Origin: Callaeas wilsoni
Taxonomy: Eukaryota > Chordata > Aves > Passeriformes > Callaeidae
Length of the DNA: 64,000 nucleotides
NCBI GenBank assembly: GCA_013398955.1
Contig: VWPU01005012.1
Span: 186,580-250,579, forward strand
Direction of reading: 5' to 3'
The notes under the pieces were generated by a model. That model was given only the letters and a program-made list of their open reading frames with translations, did no database searches and was not told the origin of the DNA. Positions 26,201 through 38,200 of the stretch are shown one piece after another; the stretch's first letter is position 1, and the number at the start of each line of letters is the position of its first letter. A program made the position numbers and the translations under genes.

Positions 26201-28086
26201 AACTTCACCAGCCCTGAGCATTCTCTGATACATTCTCCCCTTCCTAGAGAGTCCAGGTAGGAGAATTACTGAAGAAAATTATATTCCTGTCCTTCATGTA
26301 GCCCAGTCCTACCTTCCTAAACCCCATCAGGGAGCTGATAGGGTTTAGCATTTCTTGAAGCTGTCTGGCATTGGCTCTGCCATACATGGAGGAAACTTTG
26401 GCAGCTTCTCACCAAAGCCACTCCTGTAGCCTCCCCATTATCTTTTGGGGAGAAAATAAGTTTGTGAATGAAAAAGGAAAACAAAAGTTGTTGTGTATCA
26501 GGTATATCAGAATAACTTTGTTAATTTTCACTGTGTAAAAAGGTAGATCAAAAACAAGGGAGTTTTTCTTTTGAAACCTTATCTCTCCTTGCAGAGAAAG
26601 AAGAAAAGGAAATCTCTTTGTCATTAGTCAAATTGGTTTTGCACTTTTCCTTTCTAGAGCATAAATCAAATGAGAAATATTTCTAAAGAAATTACCTTCA
26701 TCTACTGCAAGGCTTTTCAGAGGCTGTTCAGTATCTCGAAGGTCACGGCAAACTTAACGATCTTTTCATTCACAGGTAGCCTTCAAAAATACATTTTAAT
26801 TGACATTAGGAACTTTAAGAACTTGTATTGTGTCTGACTTTTTGAGGCAGGCCAGACACAATAACTTTTTTGTTCTCATTACATTAAATGGAAAAGTATT
26901 TTGGAGATAGTACATACTAGTGCTCAGCATCAGTGTCTGGTGTTCACTCAGGCACCAGCAAAGGTGCAACCTATAATTTGGAAGACAAATGCAGGTCCTG
27001 TCAGGGGATGAAGGTGATTGGGTGCTGTGCCTGCAGGGATTCTTGGACACACAGTGCCTCCTGTAGGTACTGACAGGCTCCACTGGATGTCACCTTCTGA
27101 TGGGGACCCTACTGACAATGGGCAAGTGTTTTGGCCAGGAAGTGTCATCAGTGCAATAGGAAATCCTAATGCTGATTCAGAGGACTCCCTTGGAGTTTCT
27201 GCAGCTTTACAGTCCTAACCATTTTAACCCAGTCGGTGTCAGAGAGCAGAAAATTGGTCACTGCTGCCTCAATTTTCTTTCTTTTAGAGTTTGAAGCACA
27301 ATGCTGGAATTGAGACTGCACTATGCTGGGCACTGTACAACAGTAAGAGTTAGTCGATAACCACAAAAGACTGCAATCTAGATAGATGGGAGGTGGAAAC
27401 AGAAACAAGACTGCAAGAGACACAAATTGCCTGAAGCCACACCACAGCAAAGAGCAAGTCAATATCCTACAGACAGAATTGGATTTTACTTTTTAATCAG
27501 AAAAATACCTCAATTTTTTATCATTTATAGCATTTTACTTCCAAGATTAAATGATAGCTCCATAAAAGCAAAGCAGTTCTCTCACTCGAAACACTTTCTG
27601 AGTTGCTCATTACCTCTGGTAAAAAAATTGTAATAGAGAAAAGCCAGGAATCAAGGAGTAAATCATTGGTATTGTTGCTTTTATTATTATCATAGTTGCA
27701 CTTGAGCTTCCCACAAATTTTACATACAGCTGAAGTGAAGCTGAGCTTTTCTTTCTTTCATTGAACTATATGGGCAAAATTATATCAAGCCTCATTACTG
27801 CTTTTTAATCTTTCCCCTATTTTAAGTCTTGTTAGCTGGGGAATAAAAAAGAGAAAATGCAGCTGACTTTTATCATTAAAACTCAACAATTGTCATTAAA
27901 AGAACAACAGCACATCAAGCATAGCTTGTCTGTGTCACGTGCGAACTCAGCCGCGGTGCTGCCAGCGCGTGTTGGTGCACCAAAGCTGACACTGAAATGG
28001 TGGCCTTGGCAGCCCCGGGGACAGCCAGCACCATCCTGCACTTCTGGGCCACTGTGGCTCTCCCGAGTCCTGTGTGGGCTGTCTCT
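17226..28086. other. Long gene-poor stretch
   Basis: No gene or full element recognised. It holds a (GGAA)n tract at 22985-23034 and G+C-richer patches at about 18180-18440, 21730-22240 and 27940-28080 that I cannot assign. The frames at 22459-22929 (minus) and 23551-23967 (plus) show no domain signature. Confidence 0.45.
22985..23034. repeat. (GGAA)12.5 microsatellite
   Basis: An uninterrupted 50-bp run of the tetranucleotide GGAA. GGAA runs can bind ETS-family factors, but I see nothing nearby that would make this a regulatory site. Confidence 0.95.
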
Positions 28087-28642
28087 TATATTATTACGCC
28101 GGCACGCTGGCCGGGCTGAGATGGCAGCAGCTTGGTCCAGGTGTGTCCCACACAAAGGTAGAACGCCCCTTGCCACCTCGGTGCCTCGCTTGCCAGCCTC
28201 CCGGCCCGTGCGGTGGAGGGCACGGAGCCCAGCGTGCCTGGGGCTTGTGGACAGCCCAGGCGCAGCCAGAAATAAATGAGCAGAGGTGGCCCTTCAGCCG
28301 GTGTTCCAAGGATTTATTAAGCTTCCTCAAAGGGGGCCGGATGCGAAGAGGGCAAGGCAAGACACTCAGGGGCTTTTTAAAGGGATACAGGGACGGGGGC
28401 GGGGTGACACCACAGGGACTCATAGGAAGAGGAGGAAGGCGGGACAGGCCAAGACACCTTCCCTTAGGGGACACAAGGGGTGTCTGTCAACTGTAGACAG
28501 AACCACCCCTCAGGAATCCTAGGAATTCAAAGGCAGAAGCCATCTTCAGAGAATGGGGTTTTACTCTTTGGTACCAGCCCACCAAACCTCTGTTTCTGGG
28601 CTCTGTGGCCCCCTGGTTGGTTCATTCACCACAACAGTCTCT
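28081..28642. repeat. 6-bp target-site duplication GTCTCT around LTR D1
   Basis: GTCTCT lies at 28081-28086 and again at 28637-28642, exactly outside the two ends of the D1 LTR. A 6-bp duplication is usual for ERVK-like (class II) avian retroelements. Confidence 0.85.
28087..28636 (-). mobile_element. Solo LTR, family D copy 1
   Basis: A 550-bp element whose minus-strand reading starts 'tgttgtggtgaatgaacc' and ends 'cggcgtaataatata', giving TG...TA ends. A perfect GTCTCT duplication flanks it. AATAAA on the minus strand is at 28313-28318. The same ends, in the opposite orientation, occur in the copy at 47608-48247. Flanking sequence shows no gag, pol or env, so it is solo. Overlapping frames of up to 140 codons are incidental to its G+C content. 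Confidence 0.85.
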
Positions 28643-30757
28643 CACAGGTTCCAGGCTAGGGGAAGGAGCAGCACCAAAAATGTTGCCTCGCCCTTCCCTT
28701 CAAAGCAGATGTATCCTCCAGCTGGTCACTGTCTGAACCCATAATGTGACTATGCTGGGGGAGAGGAGGATCTGTTCAGAGAAATCCCATCTTTTTTCAA
28801 GACCAAAAGAGAGCAAAACCACACAGACACTGTGATGTGACTCTGACTCCCTTGTAAAGCTGATGGAAAGAGAATAAATGGAAATGCAGGCCCTGCAGCA
28901 AGACAGTGTGTGTGCCCTCCCACCAGCCCAGTGCCTCGTCTGGGAGAGCTCCACTCTGTCCATGGAATGTGGTGGGACTGGGGATGAGAGTGAGCCTCAA
29001 CCTTGGCCTCTCAGAAGTGTCTAACTCATTTTAGCTCTGAAGAATTGCTAGGAAACCTGATTCTGCGTATTTTGTAAACCTGTGGTCTCTTGAAACGCCA
29101 TTATCTCATTAGATTGGCTTCTTTTATATCTCTGAAAGATATAGAGAGCCCTTTGAGCTTCCTGGATGGTGATGAGACACCAACCAGTGATAATACAGCC
29201 CTTTAATATGCTGAATTTTATGTACCTTTTTGTGCCTCATAAATGTGACACTTTCCTTGGTTTCCTGGATGGTTGTTTCAGTGTTTACCAGGTACTCGAT
29301 TCTGTCATAATATTCTATTTTGCTCCTGAGACTATAATTCTGTTACATATACAAAGCTGACTTAAAGTGAAAAAACAGGAGATGAACTCCTAAACAATAA
29401 CTTTATTGTTTTCATAAAATTATCCGTAGGGAGGACAGATTTGGCTACTTTCATTCATTTAATCTTTTGCTCTTTTCAGTGGATTGGTGAGTCATGCTGC
29501 AGAATTTGGCATGTGGAAAACAGTTCTCTTATCTAAGCCTTCCTCTCTTCTAAGTCAAAAAGAAGTATCTGGAGTTGGAGTTGTAAACAAAGTTTTGGAA
29601 AAATGGTTTTATCAAGCATCACAGGTTCTTTCAAGCACTTCATCGGTTCATGATGAAATGAGCTCAAAGATGAGATGAACGGATCAAGACAGCCTGATGA
29701 ACAGAAAATGAGAAGATATAAAAAAGAAGGTAATAAACACATTTCAGCTTCTAATTAGTCTATCAAAAGCTCTGTTTTCTCTATAGTCTAAAATAAGAGA
29801 GAGATTAATAAGATTTTTTCAAAGACTAGTTGTATGATCATTAGACTTTTCCTTTTATTCACATTGATTTTTAACCTTTTCTTATGAGAACATTTTTTTA
29901 AAAAACCTTTATGTAAGGAACATTATTAAGCATCTTTTTTTGTAACATCTACATGTGTGAATGGCAGACAAATTATTACTAAAGCTTTGAAAGAGCCTCA
30001 AAACACATTGCCTCTGACACTGCTCACAATCAATAGATGAATGGTACAATGTTTTAACCCACAATCTCCCAAACTGTTTCTCTCATCTTCTATGCACCTG
30101 TCTTTCCTGGAGCACAGCAAGGAATATTAAAAGCATATAAAACATATTTTACTCTGAATAAATTATACAAAGAATTTAATTTTGAAAGTAGACTCGCCCA
30201 GACATTGTAGTTCTTCCGTCCCTCCACTCATCACGTCGGGGCAGAAGGAGACCTCTGGTACAGACTGCTCACACTTCTGTTCCCTCTGCACATGTGATGT
30301 TTTGTTTCTGCAAGCAGGCAAGATTGCAGCTCCAGCCTGGATAGGATTGCTAAATGTTTTGACAGTTTGAGAAAAACCCAATAACGCAGCTTGTTCTCAT
30401 ATTGTAAGTGTAACGGTTTGCATAAAAATTCCCAGAGACGCTGCTGGGAACACTGTTTAATTGGACTGTAAGATCCCATTGCATCATCGAAAGAGCACAA
30501 TCAATAAGCCCTACCTACAGTTGCTCAAAAATGGAAGCCATTTAGAAACAATAACAGCTGACAAAACCAATCTAAACCATTACAGTGCTAAAGGCCTTGT
30601 TACGGCTTTACATCCTCCATTACAAACCTGCAGGCATGGGGTGGACTTGCTATTTTTTGGCTTATCTCTCAAAGCTGGTGAAAATGGTTACCACACATAA
30701 TGCAGAGAACTCCAAACCTGAGCATTATACATGAAATATAAGGATTTAAAATCATGC
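28643..30757. other. Gene-poor stretch
   Basis: No gene recognised. The first 300 or so bases are G+C-richer and may belong to an older element into which LTR D1 inserted. The rest is A+T-rich unique sequence. Confidence 0.4.
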
Positions 30758-31211
30758 TGATGCCTTTTGGGACTACCTAAAAACAGAGGCCAGACAAAAT
30801 TAAGAGAATAAAAAGCAGTTATATTTATTGAAGGGCCTTCAGGTACATTTAAGGCAAACAAAGTCCCCACAGGGGCTACACCCAAAAATGGACCACGGGT
30901 CATGGGTTTTCATACTTTTATAAGTTTGGTCCCTTCCCATATTAGAGGTTAATCTTCCAATTACAGTGTCAGGTGAAGAAGTCATTTACCCCAAGTTTGC
31001 TTCCCCCCAACTCACTTTTGTTTACATTTCTCAGGGCCTTAAACAGTGAGGTGGCCTTGATTCCCAGGCTTAGAGAGGAATTGTTGTATCTGACCAAAAG
31101 GGGAAAAGCAGTAGCTAACACTCTATATGGAGTTTAGAGTTATACACTAAAGAATTGCAGGATTACAAATATATGAAAAATATAAAAGCTAAAATCCTAA
31201 GGCATCAATGC
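30754..31211. repeat. 4-bp target-site duplication ATGC around LTR C2
   Basis: ATGC is present at 30754-30757 and 31208-31211, immediately outside the LTR. Four bases is short enough that chance cannot be excluded, but it coincides exactly with TG...CA ends. Confidence 0.65.
30758..31207 (-). mobile_element. Solo LTR, family C copy 2
   Basis: A 450-bp element with TG...CA ends that is TGATGCC...GGCATCA in plus reading, so its outermost 7 bases form an inverted repeat. AATAAA on the minus strand at 30824-30829 gives the orientation. It matches 16778-17225 closely, especially in the half from about 31020 onward. I recall this LTR type as common in songbirds. No internal region is present. Confidence 0.87.
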
Positions 31212-33991
31212 AACTCTGTATTTCAAACCTAACAACAGTTGCTGTCAGCTGCATGAAGAGTACAAATCTGAAACATGCTGCCAAATCAAACTTGAGCCTT
31301 AATGTGAAAGCCCAGATTTTTTAAAAAGGGTCGATATTATTAAGAAGACAGCTAATCAATCAATTACTGACACTCAGCTTCTCACCAAATCTGGTGCCAT
31401 TTGTAACACGTATTGAGATCCTTGACTGGAATGAGATGCAGTAGAAAGGCAAAGAATGATTGTGGGCACTCACAGCCTGGTGATGAAGTGCCAAGGAAAT
31501 GTCAATAGCAGTCAAACAGTAATTTTCCTGATTACAACATGTAATCTAGGCTCCCCTTTCCTTGGGGCTGATGCAGAGTTTTAGATCAACAGCTTCATAC
31601 AACTGAATTACAAGCTGTGGCTGGGTGAAAAAAACACATATTGAATTCTAAATGTACACCTTGGTAACATTATCTTCAGTGGAACATAAGCACATCCTTA
31701 GTTTTATAAATGTGTTTAAGTGCCATCCTGATGGGAATATGTTGTTAATGAGGCTTATTACAGTAATTTGTATTGGAGTCATTTACAGGCCTGAGTCCCA
31801 GTGTGCTTGGCATAGCACAAGAATTGGAGCATCAGTTTCTCTGCTCTGAATTACACAAAGTATAGGAGAGAGAAACAAGTGATTGGCATAAAGAAATGGG
31901 AAGTGGAGAACAAGAAGCAGGTATGTACACAGCCATGAGACATTAGAAAATAACGAGGTAAACAAGGGTCACTGCACAGGGAGAATTCCTTTTCTCCCTT
32001 TCATCTAACTTCAGATTTTACAAAATCTGTAAATTTGTGAATCTGTGTTTGTCCGATACCATCTGCATCCTATGCATTTATCTGGATCACCAATTTATGA
32101 TGAAGATAAATCATATTTTAACACACATCTTCATCTCCTGGTGCTGCAATTGTGCCCCAAATGAGCAACTCAGAGATAGCCATTGTACAGAGTCACTGCC
32201 CATAAAAAATAATAAAAGAGAAAGGATTACTTTTAATCCTAATAATAATAATAAAGTTACTCTTTAGCTGAAGGGTGGACATTCACAGTTTATGAAGTTT
32301 CTGTATTTACCCAACTGAATTGCAAGTCAGGCAGGAGCTCCTGGGAAACCCTGGAGCTTGGTCAGAGAAGGCTTGTCCTGACACAACCCATGACAGTGGC
32401 ACAGGCAGCCTCGTGCTTGACGTTCAGAGGGAGCCCTTTGCCTGAGTCCTGTGCCATATGTACAACAGCCTTGCAGCAGTAACACACGGGTGAAGCCTGG
32501 TCAGGCAGAAGGTCCCTCCATACAGATTTTGCCCTTTCCTGCAGCGGGTTGCTGTGTAAAACTGGTGAGGAGCTGCCATGCACATCCCGCAGTGTGAAAG
32601 CCTGCGGGCCTTGCAGCTGTACAGTGCTTCCTGCCTCGCTGGCGCTCACCCCTGCGCTTACGTGGCCTCACTACAGGCTACGGTTCCTTTACGGCAGTCG
32701 TCTTGCTATTCTAGGTCACCGATTTGACCTGGAGTGTGTGGCACTACTGAACTTGTGCTCACCGCCTGACTCTTCATGGCTGCAGGGCCACTGAAGTTAG
32801 TGCCTAAGTGCGCCTCTGTCACAACCAAATGTGACATTTTATTTTATATTTAACCAGTCACGTGGCGTACCTATCTCCTAAGCCTCTCTTCCCTCTCAAA
32901 GGGGTAAACCTTCTTACTTCTTGAGACACTCTTGGCTGGATGAGGGTCCCAGCTTGATTACCAATATCTTTTGAAGACACACAATATTAAAGTCTCCAGA
33001 AGCAGAAGAGATGTCTGAGGTTTAATTGACCCTAGAGCAAAGCTGCCAGGCAACAGCAGTCTTAGGGTGGATACCAGAAACGCAGAGGCAGAAGCACACC
33101 TCCTTTTGCTTGCTCTCTGGGCTGTACTTCGCCAAGCAGGTGTTCTGGACCACACCCTGTTCTGCTAGGTACTGCTAAAAGGCAAATCCTAAAGATGGCC
33201 CTTAGATTTGAAAACTTACATGATAAAACAAAGCAAATGGACATGTAGACCAGATGCCACCATTGTGACAATCTCAGAGTGTCATCATGCTTGTTTCATA
33301 ATTTCCTTTGTACCCTTGTCTACCAATGTCTATAAAGATATTTATGAAGAAGGAATTAGCTTTGCTGTGAAGAATTCCTCCATAAAGCACATTGCAAATT
33401 ATATCACACTTCTAAAAAAAATTACAGTATTTAGTATACTATACTATAAATATTTCTAAAACTTCAACAATTTCTAAATAATTGCCAACTGCAACTGTGT
33501 AAATGAAATGCTACAGCTATGTTCTGTTGTTTTCTAGATGCATTTACTGTTTTGGATAATCTTTTATAGTGCTGCAAAAGAGGTTTTATACTAATTAGCT
33601 GGCTCTTGTTCGTTGAAAGCAGTTGATTTACTAAATATCTTGCTTATTAGTGTGGAGGCATAGAACAGAAGGCAACACTTGGTAATTGCATTTTAATAAA
33701 CAACCTTGAATACTTGATTTTTAGTAAGCAGCTGACAGGAGCTGGGGTACCAGTTCTTCTTTGTGAAAAGATTCAGCTGATGGAATCTGATGTTTCCTTT
33801 AAGTTGATGGTATCCTTTCCTGCCATGTTCTGTCACACAGTTCTGCCAGCTATTCAGGCCAAGACTCACAACTGTGATAGCTCAATAGATTAGCTGAGAT
33901 CCCAAGGGATAGCAGCACCCATGACTGGCTCATTTTGCAACCTTGAGCAAAAATCTCATGTCATCTGTTCTTGTAAAAAGTGTGTGAAATT
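31212..33991. other. Gene-poor stretch with an unexplained G+C-rich block
   Basis: The block at about 32320-32830 is G+C-rich with several CpGs, in otherwise A+T-rich DNA. I find no convincing coding frame, splice pattern or known repeat in it. A (TAA)n-like run occurs at about 32238-32255. The remainder shows nothing I can support. Confidence 0.4.
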
Positions 33992-34481
33992 GATTCTGTG
34001 GTGGTATAAGCCCAGCAGGCAGCTCAGACCCCCACAGCCACTCACTCAGTCTCCCACCAGTAGCACGGGGAGAAGCATCAGAAGGGTGAATGTGCAAAAC
34101 CTCATGGGTTGAGATGAAGACAGTTTAATAGATAAAGCAAAGAAAATAAGCAACTCATTCACCACTTACCATGGGCAGACGGGTGTTCAGCCATTTCCAG
34201 GAAAGCCACACTCCCCCAAGTGTAACAGTGCCTTGGTGAGACAAACACCATCACTCCAAGCATCGCCTGCTTCCTTCTTCCCCCAGCCCTGCAGGCTGAG
34301 CATGACACCACATGGTTTGGGATACCCCTCGGGTCAGTTAGGGTCGGCTGTCCTGGCTGTGTCCCCTCCCAGCTCCTTGTGCACCTCCAGCCTCCTCGCT
34401 GGTGGGGAGGAGTGAGGAGCAGGAACGGCCTCGGCTCTGTGTACGTGCTGCTCAGCAATAACTGAGGTGTCGGTGCGTTAC

Positions 34482-35062
34482 TGTCTTGGGGTGATTCTAT
34501 GTCCATACTGTATTCTCCATTGCCTGCTTGATTTCTAGTGTACCTTTAAATTTCAAAGGGGGGAGAGAGAAGCCAAGAGAACTCTTCAAAGCGGCTGTCT
34601 TGACCTTGCATCTAGAATGTTTTGCATTCTTTTCTCTCCCGATTCTGACAACATTTGGTTGGTTAGAGGACTTTTGCTCTCTAGTCTCTTCAGCTTTCAG
34701 CGGAGAAGGGACTGTGATCTGCCTCAGTGGCTTCTTTTCCTTTTTGGATTGTTTTTGGCTTGCTTTTCATCCGAGACCAGCTCCCATCTCCGGACCTGCT
34801 CGGCGGGACCCTCCAAGGGGGATCGTCGGACCCTGCCTGGCCCGGCCCGGCCCAGCGTAGGACTGCAGGTTTTACCTACAAAAAGAACTCTAAAATCCAT
34901 AGTCCTCTTTTAGGGGACAGGGGAGGGGGTTTCAATATCCTTTTTTCCCCGTGACAGGGGGGACTCTGTTTGTTAAATAAATAGTTTTTTCACTTTCACT
35001 CGAGAAATTATTTTCCTGAACCCGTGGGGGAGGTGCTGCCGGGGCCTGCTTGCCTGGCAGGC

Positions 35063-35095
<33 letters not shown>

Positions 35096-35142
35096 GCCCC
35101 TCTCGGGTTGTTTCCTCCTCAATTTGTGTCCAAACCAGCACA
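34482..35142 (+). mobile_element. Solo LTR, family A copy 2, nested in LTR B
   Basis: A 661-bp element with TG...CA ends and a perfect GTTAC duplication, of the same family and orientation as 3037-3684. AATAAA is at 34976-34981. The length difference of 13 bp from copy 1 is mainly six extra GA units (15 versus 9, at 35065-35094). It sits inside family B, so it inserted after B. Distinct duplications show that the two A copies are separate insertions and not the two ends of one provirus. Confidence 0.92.
35065..35094. repeat. (GA)15 microsatellite inside LTR A2
   Basis: Fifteen uninterrupted GA units, expanded relative to the nine in the homologous position of LTR A1. Confidence 0.92.
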
Positions 35143-35242
35143 GTTACTAACACCTCTCTCACCAACACAAATCCAAAACGCAACACACATCAGCTCGTAT
35201 GAAGAAAATCATCTCCATCCCAAATAAAACCAGTACAGATTC

Positions 35243-38200
35243 ATTGTGTGCACATATGGCATTTGGAAGAAATAAAAAGCGAATAAGTATCATCTTCTGC
35301 CTTGGGGCAGTGGTTGGGACAGGAATCAGCTCTAGAGTTAACATACCCACCTATTTCAAATCCTGACCAGTGTGAGAATCAACATCCTTGGATATGTTTA
35401 ATGAATCTTACCTCAACTGGAAGCTTTGAAAAAATATTTATAAAAAAAGAGGTATTATTTGTGAGAAAACTAGTAAAAATTCAGTTTGAGGAAAACAAAT
35501 ATATCAAAGTGATAAGCAGAATACTCTGCTTATCATCCTGATAACTTCGGTGCTAACTAGTTATTCTCCATGCAAAAATATAAATCCATCAAATTACCAG
35601 CTCTGTTTTTACTTTGTTTTTCTTCTTACAATAAATCCTACCTGTACTGGAGATATATATGTGATATATATGTATTTTTATATATATAGATATGCTATTC
35701 CATCCCCACCTTAATGGCCCTGCTGGATTTAGCATGCTCAGGATTTTGCTCCTGGATGTGTTTCTACATCTGTGTATGTGGCAGAAGGCATAGGGAAGAG
35801 AATGTTTTCCAGTCTTTGACAGCATGAGGGATTTTAGCACCAATGTTAGGCACACTGAATCTCCTCGCCAAAGTGAAATTTAATCTGCTCTCAAGAAGTA
35901 GTGGCACAGCAGAGACTGTCTCAAATGCATGCTTTGAGATATCCCTAAAGCCAAGCAATAAAAGGTGCCAAACAAAAAGGAAGTCCCTCTGATTAGTCTA
36001 ACTAGAGATCAGAGAAACTTGGTTACATTCAACCTGAGGCTTTAATCACTAACCTTTTAGTCACCCCTGTCTTTTCCACATAAAAAAAATTAAATAACAT
36101 GAAAAAGACGGCTTATTTGTGGTTCTTGTCATTATGATCCTTAAACAGGCAATGGGGCTTGGGGGAGAATGAGACATGAGAATCGTGAAATGGGATTTGA
36201 ACATGTAAGAATGTTTTCTGCATGCAGCCAGGCTAATCCAGATCTCCAGCAAGTCCCTAATTCACAGACCACTGGGACAACAGAAGGACTGCACTGACTT
36301 CACAGGCTTTGCAGTTCACAATATAAATGCCCACATTCAGAGTTCTCTGAAATCTGAATCAGTTCAACCCAGAAAATGTTACACCACAGTAAGCACTATC
36401 AATTCTTTTCTACCACACTTACTCTTTGTTCCAATATGCTTCATTTAATTTTAAATTTATGCTATTTTTCTTATGGGAAAAAGTTTCTGAGATTTCAACC
36501 CTCTTGTGATTTTGCAATGCCAAGCATTCCTGGATTATGCCACTCTTGTTCTACTTTAGTAGCCATTACTTCAGTAGACGTGGAACAGGAAATTAAAAGG
36601 AGTAGGTTTTCCTTGTTCAATCTGGACAAAACATTAGCAAATATCCTTCAGAAAAAGAAAATGTAACAGCCGTTATTAATAATTTTTACAGTTTTCCTGG
36701 AAAACAAGTAATCATAGTTTTTTAATAAGGTTTTTAATCTGGAACTGACTATATGGTCTATTTGCAGGCATAAACAAATAGGAGACAGACACAAAACCTG
36801 ATCACACAATACAGTCAACCCACCCTATGCTAACTGAAGGCATCCCCAGATACACCTGCATGGTTTTCCAGGGGGAGCCCACAGCGTAAATGGTAACTGG
36901 GCCAAGAAACTGTCTTGGCGACCCTAATCCTGTCATCAAAGAAAATCAATTGCTAGCTGAACTGTAGCAATCCAAAGGTATCCGTTCTGTCCAGATTGTT
37001 ATACACCAGGCAAGCATCCCACCCAAAAATTTCACTCCCTGATAGCCAGAACATGTTCCAAGGATCTTTCCAAAGGATAGAGCATGAAAGCTGTGTGAGA
37101 AATTTCAATAGCATCTACTGCTGGGGAAGCCATTGGTCCAGAATAATCCACAGCAAGCCTTGGCACAAGGACTGGTGCCAACCTCTATGGCAGTTCTCCT
37201 TCACAGCATTCCTCCGAATGGGTGCTTGCAAATTTTGAGGAACACGCTGTTCTTTCCTCCATAACTCTGCATGCTCCCAGCCTACTTGTATGCTTTTGTA
37301 GCTCGTGTTGCACTCTGAAGGCTGTGATTATTAAATGCTGCTGTTTGCTGCTCTTTTTCCGTTGAGAAAAATGTGTGAGAAACAGAAATTGTATTGCTAC
37401 ATTAACACAGAATCAGGAGAAGGAAGTTACAATGAGTTCCCCAAAAGACAGATGACTCATACATTTCATAAAAATTGTACCATATGCATTAGCTATCGTT
37501 CTCAGATAACATTATTGTTGCAAGCACTGTTGCACATAAGTACTTCATTTATCTAAATCGAGACTTTACACTTCTGCGCACTCTGCAGGTCCCAGCCCTG
37601 CTATGATGGAGTTGCTAGCATGATGTAGCAATGTATTATAGTGTCAGATCGACTCACATTTCATATTTTTAACTAAAGAAGATCAAAATAACAAAATGCA
37701 GCCATGGAAGGAACAACTGCTCTCATCTGCAGCTACTCCTACTTAAGAGTTCTTAAATAATAGCAATAAAAATGAGAGAATACATTGTTATTGACAGTCT
37801 GTATAGACTGGAATAAAATATTTACCTTTTATTGATGCAAGTATTTCTTTCTACTAGATGAAACATCATGAATTTTTTCCTCTACTACTTTTTTGGCCCT
37901 CAATATTCAATTTCTTCTCAAGCCCAGAATATGTTTCCACTTGGTCATCAGGGGTTCGGGGTCTGTCTTACCCTCTCATTTTGATGACTCCATCCTGCCA
38001 CTTAGCTACTTTCATGAATAGCATTAGTTTGTCTCCCATTCTAACAGGTCTCTGCCTACATTAAGAGTGGTGGGAATGTTGTCAGCATTAGCGGCAACTT
38101 TACTTGTCCAAACCTCTTGTTCCCGCAGTCTGCTCAAATAAGACTTGTGAAGATGGTACTTACCCTGTGATAGATGGGAGCTGTAATGTCAACCTGCTTC

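Larger units (their letters stand above)
34477..35147. repeat. 5-bp target-site duplication GTTAC around LTR A2
   Basis: GTTAC at 34477-34481 and 35143-35147 lies exactly outside the inner LTR. One copy belongs to the original LTR B sequence and the other was made on insertion. Confidence 0.9.
33997..35237 (-). mobile_element. Solo LTR, family B, interrupted by LTR A2
   Basis: The outer element starts 'tgtggtggtataagcccagc' and ends 'aaaaccagtaca' in plus reading, with TG...CA ends and a perfect GATTC duplication. Removing the inner LTR (34482-35142) and one copy of its 5-bp duplication leaves 575 bp. Family features on the minus strand are an ATTAAA-type signal at 34124-34129 just before the 'ctcaacccatgag' block, and the 'gttcagccatttccaggaaa' segment (plus reading) at about 34185. 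I recognise this as a widespread passerine LTR with sense on the minus strand. No coding region accompanies it. Confidence 0.9.
33992..35242. repeat. 5-bp target-site duplication GATTC around LTR B
   Basis: GATTC at 33992-33996 and 35238-35242 flanks the outer LTR exactly. Both copies are intact although a second LTR later inserted between them. Confidence 0.9.

Noticed and set aside
27933..28636. Longer version of LTR D1 starting at 27933 with a GTCT-like flank
   Set aside because: The 28087 start gives a perfect 6-bp duplication and the same terminus as the second copy at 48247, which the longer version does not.
3037..35142. The two family A LTRs as the 5' and 3' ends of one large provirus
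   Set aside because: Each has its own different perfect duplication (AAAGC and GTTAC), the interval lacks retroviral genes, and about 6 percent divergence by eye is too high for a recent pair.
38129..38155. 27-bp plus-strand micro-exon candidate after a pyrimidine-rich cag
   Set aside because: Such short acceptor-donor pairs occur by chance often, and there are no partner exons or phase evidence nearby.
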